64,000 nt of DNA from Anaspis maculata. Taxonomy: Eukaryota; Arthropoda; Insecta; Coleoptera; Scraptiidae. The notes under the pieces are model-generated. The model ran no database searches, was not told where the DNA came from, and worked only from the letters and a program-made list of their open reading frames with translations. This document shows, piece by piece, positions 57,371-64,000 of this stretch (positions are counted from its first letter, which is position 1; every line of letters begins with the position of its first letter). Made by a program: the position numbers and the translations under genes. The stretch covers positions 68,383,416 through 68,447,415 of the forward strand of contig OX421966.1 of the NCBI GenBank assembly GCA_949128115.1, in the 5' to 3' direction.

Positions 57371-57607
57371 CCGCGGGTTCCACCAAAAATTTTAAGAGCG
57401 GTTTAAGCTAAACCGAGTTTAAACGGATTTTTTTCTGGTCAATGCTGGTAGATTCATTATTGAAAATATGGTTAATCGCAAGTATACCACCCTTTCGTGA
57501 TTTACTTAGCATAAAACCTAAATTTACATTGATCATTTGGCCAAAATCCATCAATAGAAATCTCGAGTTAGCTATCAGCTGGTTTAATATTTTGGTGGAA
57601 CCCACGG
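57371..57607. mobile_element. 237-bp MITE with CGA target duplication
   Basis: CCGCGGGTTCCACCAAAA at the left and its complement (one C/T mismatch) at the right form the ends. CGA lies at 57368-57370 and 57608-57610. The inside pairs partially (AGCGGTTTAAGCTAAACC). It has no coding capacity; the opposite-strand frames at 57408-57633 follow from the symmetry. Confidence 0.75.
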
Positions 57608-57610
57608 CGA

Positions 57611-58369
57611 GTGATTCAAAAATTAATAAGTAGGTACACGTACCAGATTTTTGTCAAATCAAATCAGACCCATATCTTCTTTAGAGAAAGTACAGAAACA
57701 GATTGAAAATAGTCCAACATGCAATTATAACAGAAACCAATTTTATCTCCAAGGTGGCCGTAATATTGATCAAATAACATGTTTTTTGCTGGCAGTCAAA
57801 GCTTGGGACCAAAATTCCTTTTTTCTTGGGGAGGGGAGGTGGACGTCAAAATTTGAGGACGTTGATCTCTAGAACTTTTTTGTGGCTACTGAAATACAAA
57901 ACTTCATTGGATGATCAAACTGCTCAACCAAAAAAAAAAATAATAAGTATTAATAAATACGCAATATTGTCATAATTATTTATCTTGTCTCTATCATCCT
58001 CAATTTATCTTTTCAATTAAGTTAATGGTATAATTTTTCGAACAATCACGAGGTCACTCGATGTTCCTACACCTGTATGTATGTGTATGATTGGAAAAAT
58101 TCCAAATAGATCTTCACAAATCATTAATTTATGACTAACATTATATGGGATTTTACTTCAAGTAGCCTTTAAAAACTGACTAAAATTAAATGGGATTTTA
58201 CTTCAAGTAGCCTTCAAAAACGGAAGCGTCGTCGAGCTCAAATTGGTTGGAAACCAAGTAAAATTAACAGTGGTAGTTTATATTATGATTCAATCTGAGC
58301 CATACTTTTTCTCAAGCCCACCTATACTCTGACGTCAATCTTCTCATTAAACACTCGACAGTACGATTG
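57611..58369. other. Unassigned DNA with two small duplications
   Basis: The second copy of the 56930-57040 segment lies at 57955-58060. A TGGGATTTTACTTCAAGTAG segment with its neighbours is repeated in tandem near 58148-58220, about 60 bp apart. Confidence 0.5.
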
Positions 58370-60576
58370 TCAGAAAAAAACGGAACGGTCAACAGGTCAA
58401 ACAATTTTTACCGGCTACAAAATAACTGGTTACGCTTAAACCGGTTTTGACCGGTCAATAGGCGGTTAACCATGACCTGCTTTTGACCAAGTAACCTTAA
58501 TCGGCTTCAGCCGTTTAGGTCAGTTAACCATAACCAGTTTTCACCCGTAGACGCAACTGGTTTTTGATCGGTCAACCGGGTAGCCATGACCAGTTCTCAA
58601 CCAGTTTTTAATCGTGAGCGGTTATCGGTTTTAGAACTGAGACCGGTTATTTTGGATTCGTGTCCGGTTACCTATAGTTAACTGTGACCTTTCAGAAACA
58701 ATAGTTAAGTATCCATTTGTTTTCATCTTCAACAGCTACTTCTCTGTTTAATAAAATTTCTCAACTCGAATCGTTCCATTCTCATCTCTCATTATTCTGC
58801 TTTGAAATAGTCAGGATACGTCTGGTCAACTGAAAATACAGTGAGACTTTGGACCAGTTATCGTGATCGGTTATGAACTGATCATTCATGACCGGTTTAT
58901 CTGTAACCGGTTTTTCAACCGGTTACCCGACCTAAGCCGGTTTTTGACCGTAAACTTGACCGGTTTTTGAGCTATCAGACGATTAACCGTATTCGCTTTT
59001 TCTTGCTCACAAACTTGACGTTTAAAATTTGCTGTTTCACTCATGGGGCTCAATAATGGGCCATTTTTCGTGCTAGCTAGTATAAATACACTTTGGATGA
59101 AAGAATACTAGCTGTAAGAACTGCAACGTCTGTCAAAAATTGCGAGAGAGGTTCATATCACCGGGATGTACAAATTGTAACGATCAGATACAGCTGTTAT
59201 CATTCATCCTCTCATTCATATCCCTCGGTGCTTCGCACCTCGTTGCAGGTCATTTTTCCTGCATCATCATAGTACACCTCGGTGCTTCGCACCTCGATTG
59301 CGACCATATCTGAATATAAATCACTTGTTTGAGAAGACACGGTTCAAAAGTTGTGCCCCAAAAACGTAGCCAATTTTCAACCAGTTAATCGTTACCGGTT
59401 TTCACCCATTTAAGCTTGACTGATTTCGGATCAGTTAACTGGTTGACCATGACTTGTTTTGAATCAGGTCCATTGTAACCAGTTATTGGGTCAAGAATTT
59501 GGATGTTACTTAGATTTTTTCCAGCAGTTGACCAGTTAACTGTAACCTATTGGAACCAATTCTTGAGTATCAATTTATTTTCATCTCTAATAGCTAGTTC
59601 TCGTTTCATGAAAATCTCTACCGCAAAGGTCCTCGCTCACTTATTGTCCGTTATTTTGTTCTTAAATAGTAAGGATACGTGAAGTCAGCTGGAAAACGAC
59701 CAGTCAAAAACCGACCGGAAATTTGGGACTGTTTGACCGGTCAGCCGTGCGTTATCACACAAATCTTGACCGGTTTTAACTTACTGACCACAACAAGTTA
59801 CGGTAGAACGGTTTTTACAAATCATCAACCAGATAACCGTCACCGGTTTATGACAAGTCAAGCGAGACCAATTCTCAACTGGTAAACCGGTTAATCGTGA
59901 CCGTTCCTCACCCAATTAAGCTTGATTGGTTTTTTAACGGTTTGTGACTATTTCTGAATCAGTTGAACCGTAACCGGTTTTTGGGTCCAGAATCTGGAAC
60001 AGTTATTTAGAATTTTTCAGCGGTTGACCGGTAAATTAAAACTGGATAAGACCACTACTTGAGTGATAATTTGTTCCCACTGTCAATAGCAAGTTTCTTT
60101 TGATTGCAATTTTCACTCCAAATCCTCTTTTACTTTTCTCCTGTTATTTTGCTTGAAAAGTATCAGGATACGTGGGGTCAACTCGTAGGTAACTGATTCC
60201 CGACCGGTTACCCGTGACCGGTTATTGCACAGTTAGCTGTAACCTATTTGAACTGGTTGACCGTGACAGGTTACGGTAAAACAGTTTTGAGAAATTATCT
60301 ACCGGATAACCGTGATCGGTCAATCGTGACAGGCTTCTGGTCAGTTGATCTGAGCCGGATTTTACTCGTTCAAGCTTGACTGTTTTTTCGAACAATGAAC
60401 CGGTTGATGATGACTATTCCTGAACTAATTCAATCGTAACTGGTTATTGGATCAAGAATCTGGACCAGTTATTCAGAATCTCTGACCGGTTGACCGGTTA
60501 ATTGTTATAACCGGTTTAGAGCACTATACTCAAGTAATAATTTGTCAATAGCGAGTTTCTTTTAATCATAATCTCC
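58370..60576. repeat. AACCGG-rich satellite with a longer higher-order unit, left block
   Basis: Short phrases such as ACCGGTTTTTGACCGGTTAACCGTGACC fill this block in many variants. A longer unit overlies them: a spacer with TTATTTTG.TT.AAA, then AGGATACGT..GGTCAACT, occurs near 58811, 59671 and 60164, and again at 62624. Spacing is about 490 and, across the 1996-bp insertion, about 460 bp. The first interval (about 860) contains extra DNA near 59030-59350. The frame at 59679-59885 is repeat-derived. Confidence 0.8.
59030..59350. other. Non-satellite segment inside the AACCGG array
   Basis: This part lacks the AACCGG phrase and lengthens one higher-order unit by about 350 bp. It carries the hairpin-forming CTCGGTGCTTCGCACCTCG twice (near 59223 and 59278). 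It is probably an insertion or a foreign piece; the ends are not defined. Confidence 0.5.
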
Positions 60577-60578
60577 AC

Positions 60579-62574
60579 CCCAAGCAGCAATTTAGGGCCA
60601 AATTACCAAGCTAAAGTCAAATTGACTTAAAGAAGGCGAAATATGCATGAATTTGACATAAAATTTTCCTTCTATGACAAATGCTCCACAAAGTCATTAT
60701 TTAAATCAAAAATTACCAAGATTTAACCTTGCGAAAACCCTAAATTTACCATCGACTTCAAAAAGTTTTTGGAAGTTGAAAATTACCTAGATTCCACCTA
60801 AAAAATGCCTTCAAATTCTTTAAAATTCATAAGGCATTATCTAGGGCAAAAATTAGTTCATTTTCGCTCGACTTTCGCCGTTAAAGTCCATTTTACCTCT
60901 GAGGTTTATTTAAGCTATCAACGGTAGTCGCAATTACTTCGAAATTACCCTAATTTTAACTTCAAAGTCTGGTTATCAATAACCTCTTTATACTAGTCCA
61001 AATTTGGTAATTTTCAACTTTACACAATGCCTTACAGGTCATGGTGAATAACAAGGGTTATTTTAGTAAAAAAGCGGACCTATTCAATTTGAACATTTGC
61101 CTTTGAAGTCAGAATTACTATAAAAATTGACTTATTAAGGAACACTGGTCAAAAGGAGGGCGAAAGTACCATTATAGTGAACTTTAAAGGAAATCCGTCT
61201 TATGTGGCTTTTGAGGTCAGAAAATGAGCTGGCTCTTTGTTGTTTGGGGTTTTTCATGCAGATCATCTCTTGTCAGTGTTACCAGTACCTGCTGTGCTGT
61301 GCTGTGCTGTGAAATAGTACAAAGCAGAAAATGTCCTCCAAGTAAGAAGTTTAAGCTGTATAGGCACACCGCAGGTTACTATCGCCTATTAAAAAAAAGT
61401 GTCACTTTCTCAAAATCTCCTTAAAACCTCCCAAAACCTGGCTCAAAATCCAATTCCGCTTTCGTCAGAAATGGCGGACATCGACATACCAGCATCGCTC
61501 TCCGACTCCGATTTATTGAGCGCGTAATTTAAAATTGTAGTCTTCATAGTTGAAATTTGGTCCAAATCGGTAATTTAGGGAAAGTTGACTCTGAAGTCGA
61601 TAACAACAAAAAACAATGAGTAGACTATGAGGTAAAATTTACCTAATTAGGTCAATTTTGACTTCAAAGTTCGAGTTTCAAGTAATTTTGCCCTGTTCGA
61701 AGGGAAATTTTCCCTATAAGTAAAAAACAGCAGTAAATTTGCCCTGAAAGTCAAATCTCGAAATATCACCAGACACGCCATCTTACTCCAGCAGGTTCCA
61801 CGTCCGCCATTACGATAAAAGCTGTTCTGTAATTTTTGTATTCCCTTAATTACTTGTTTTTTTGCCAGGCACCAGGCAAAAAAAGTGTAATTAAGAAACA
61901 CTGTTCAATTTAAGAGCTTAATATCAACATTTTAGTGCTCTAAACTGTGATTGACCAAAAAAAATTCAAGTTGTTATTTCCGCAAGTTCTGCAATAAATC
62001 GATTTTTCCAAGGCGCATTGCAATATTTGGAGGTGCAAGAGGCACATTTGTCAAAAATATTTCCTTCGTGTGAATATTATGACCAGGGAGGATTCTCTAA
62101 GTCCGCAAAATGTTTCGTGCTATAGGTAGGTAGGTATATTTTGCTATGAAGGACGGAGGTCCGCCATGAAACTCAGTCACTATGGTAACACCAACAATAC
62201 TATTGTGCACTAATGTCTTTCAAAGTCGTATGACCAAATATAAGTCAGGAAAACCCAAAATAATACCATAGTGGATAATATTACCTATTCAAGTCTTGTA
62301 AGACACAGGTCACAAATTAGTAAAAATAGGTCTTAAATTACTTATTATTACCAAGAATGTAACTTATTTTAGGTTCAGCCGACTAACAGGGTATTTGACC
62401 TATAAGTCAAATCGACCTATGTGCCCAATTTTCGACGTTTAAATTACCCACTTATTTTTCCCCACTTACCTGAATTCGACGTCGATTAAACGTAAATCCG
62501 ACCTATTGAAAATTGGTCGCTGACCAATAGTGAGGTAGATTTTAACCTAATTTGGCCCTAATTTGTTGCTTGGG
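60579..62574. mobile_element. 1996-bp element inserted in the AACCGG satellite
   Basis: The left end CCCAAGCAGCAATTTAGGGC and the right end are inverted copies with few mismatches over about 27 bp (GGGCCAAATTA continues). AC lies on both sides (60577-60578 and 62575-62576), and removing the element restores a satellite phrase, CTCCACCCCAAATC. The 2-bp duplication is tentative because of the C run. The interior is AT-rich, with many AAATTACC / GGTAATTT and AAAGTC phrases in both orientations and a hairpin near 61850-61895. No transposase is seen. Confidence 0.75.
61850..61895. repeat. 46-bp hairpin, TTTTTTTGCC stem
   Basis: TAATTAC.TGTTTTTTTGCC is followed after AGGCACC by AGGCAAAAAAA and TGTAATTA. 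It is almost fully paired. On either strand it would give an A- or T-tracted stem-loop. Confidence 0.7.
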
Positions 62575-62885
62575 ACCCCAAATCATCTCGTACTTTGCTC
62601 CTGTTATTTTCTCCCAGACGTATCATGATACGTCGGGTCAACTGATCAACAATTAACCAACTGAAAATCCGATGTAAATCTGACCGCTCTGTAACCGGTT
62701 AGACCGGTTTCTGACCGGTTAACCGTGGTCGACTTTTAACCAGTTATTATGATCGATTATGAACGGATTGCTCATGACTGGTGACCCGTTGATAGTAATC
62801 GGTTTTTGACTGGTTAGCCGTGACCGGTTTTTGACCAGTTGATCATAACCGGTTTTTGATCGGTTAATCGTAACCGTTCCCATTT
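62575..62885. repeat. AACCGG-rich satellite, right block
   Basis: The higher-order unit interrupted at 60578 resumes with AAATCATCTCGTACTTTGCTCC and the CATGATACGTCGGGTCAACT phrase, followed by further ACCGGTTTTTGACC variants up to about 62885. Confidence 0.8.
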
Positions 62886-62889
62886 TGAC

Positions 62890-64000
62890 GGGATTAACGA
62901 AACATCAATTTTTTTCATAATGGAACACCCCATATTTTTTTGCATTTTTATGTTCAACTCTTCCAACTGTCTTATGCCTGTATTTTTGTTTTTCAATTGT
63001 GTGGCAGTGCTACCAACTAAAAATTAGAAACTAAAAAAATCGCATTTTCACAGTTTTCTTGGAAAAATCGTAGCGGCCTTGCTTTTTAGAACAAAAAGAT
63101 GAAACTTGACATGGTGATAGTCAAGTCAAAGGCCAATATCTCAATGTCAATAAATTGGGATTTCTTGATACAGGGCGTTCACAAAAAACCATCAAACTTC
63201 ATAATTTTCAAAGTATCATAACTCATTTTTTTCAAATGGCATGCCCCTAATTTTATAACGTTATCTGATAGCTTTTTTTTATCCTCTTTCATTTTTACTA
63301 GGTGTACCCTACTCTTGAACTTCTTTTCTTTTTGATATAATTGGAAATTTTCACAAAATTTGCGGTTTTTCTTTTTTTTTTCAAAAATTGAGTTGACCGT
63401 GATGAATGACAGACAAGCCAAATAGTACGCAACTCTAAGTTAGTCACTCTGAATATTGTCGAACAAAGAAAAATGATTTTACGCGAGAGGAAATAATTGA
63501 TATGATATGCTGGTAATAATCCAGATATCCAGGATCCCACTTTCTTTTCTTTTTTTATTGGAGCCATTTTTTTTGTTGGACAGTATTCAAACTGACTAAC
63601 TGACAGCTGCATACTATTTGACTTGTCTGTCATTCATTACGGCCAACTCAATTTTTGGAAAAAAAAACAAGAAAAATAGCAAATTTTGTGGAAATTTCCG
63701 ATTATCTCGAAAAAAATCAAGTTGGAGGGTACGGTACCCCCAGTAAAAATGAAAGAGGATGAAAATAGCTATCAGATAATGTTATAAAATCAGGGGCATG
63801 CCATTTGAAAAAAATGAGTTATGATACTTTGAAAATTATGAAGTTTGATGTTTTTTTGTGAACGCCCTGTATCAAGAAATCCCAATTTTTTGACATTGGG
63901 ATATTGGCCTTTGACTTGACTATCACCGTGTCAAGTTTCATCTCTTAGTTTTAAAAAGCAAGGCCGCTACGATTTTTTTAAGAAAACTGTGAAAATGCGA
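62890..64000. mobile_element. Palindrome of the doubled CAGGG-module family, cut by the window end
   Basis: The left arm has an outer module (CAATTTTTTTCATAATGGAACACCCCA near 62907) and an inner module (TACAGGGCGTTCACAAAAAA at 63170). Both are mirrored on the right: the inner module ends with CGCCCTGTA at 63872, and pairing then continues outward (CAAGAAATCCCAATTT, AAAGCAAGGCCGCTACGATT) to base 64000. The centre pairs CAAAAATTGAGTTGACCGTGATG with its mirror near 63640; the loop is about 63450-63580. It is related to the element at 41073-42095. Confidence 0.8.

Noticed and set aside
56652..58060. Repeated 110-bp segment (56930-57040 and 57955-58060) as LTRs of a retroelement
   Set aside because: No TG...CA ends, primer-binding site or polyprotein lies between them, and a MITE occupies part of the interval.

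Overview
This window looks like repeat-dense nuclear DNA from an arthropod, most likely an insect. It is AT-rich, has no operons and no intact long open frames, and carries LINE and Penelope-type retroelement remains, a hAT-type insertion with a perfect 8-bp target duplication, several satellites, and many palindromic DNA transposons. The order is not settled. Frequent TAGGTA/TACCTA runs would fit Hemiptera or Lepidoptera, but that is inference. I recognise no complete host protein gene, tRNA, rRNA or CRISPR array. The DNA could be intergenic or lie inside a large intron.

Layout. 1-1590: unassigned. 1590-4700: a degenerate satellite split by a CAGGGTG palindrome (3421-4434). 5043-7975: a large palindromic element. 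8310-9470: two hairpins, each followed inward by a short ATG-initiated peptide. 9480-14440: unassigned, somewhat richer in GC, with a minisatellite at 12258-12840. 14443-16757: a palindromic element with a satellite in its loop. 17042-24075: a LINE reverse-transcriptase pseudogene split by two DNA elements (17502-19419 and 20214-23435); the first contains a third element (18549-19093). 25600-26200: a Penelope-like fragment on the minus strand (GIY-YIG peptide plus a hammerhead-like RNA motif). 27115-28702: a near-complete palindrome. 30984-33983: a second copy of the 5.2-7.8 kb element inside a different outer frame. 34157-34939, 37121-39674 and 41073-42095: more palindromes. 42096-48170: mostly unassigned. 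48171-49850 and 50283-53704: two large inverted-repeat elements, the second with a 265-bp tandem repeat in its loop. 54383-57607: a cluster of small insertions, three of them with target duplications I can read. 58370-62880: an AACCGG-rich satellite split by a 2-kb insertion (60579-62574). 62890-64000: a palindrome cut by the window end.

The interest lies in architecture rather than genes. Roughly half of the window is inverted-repeat DNA, and several insertions are nested so that the original target can be inferred from the flanking coding frame or repeat unit. Other signals are a recurrent hairpin family, end modules shared or duplicated between element families, and a ribozyme-like fold beside the Penelope-type fragment. 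All alignments were made by eye, so ends not fixed by a target duplication may be off by some bases.
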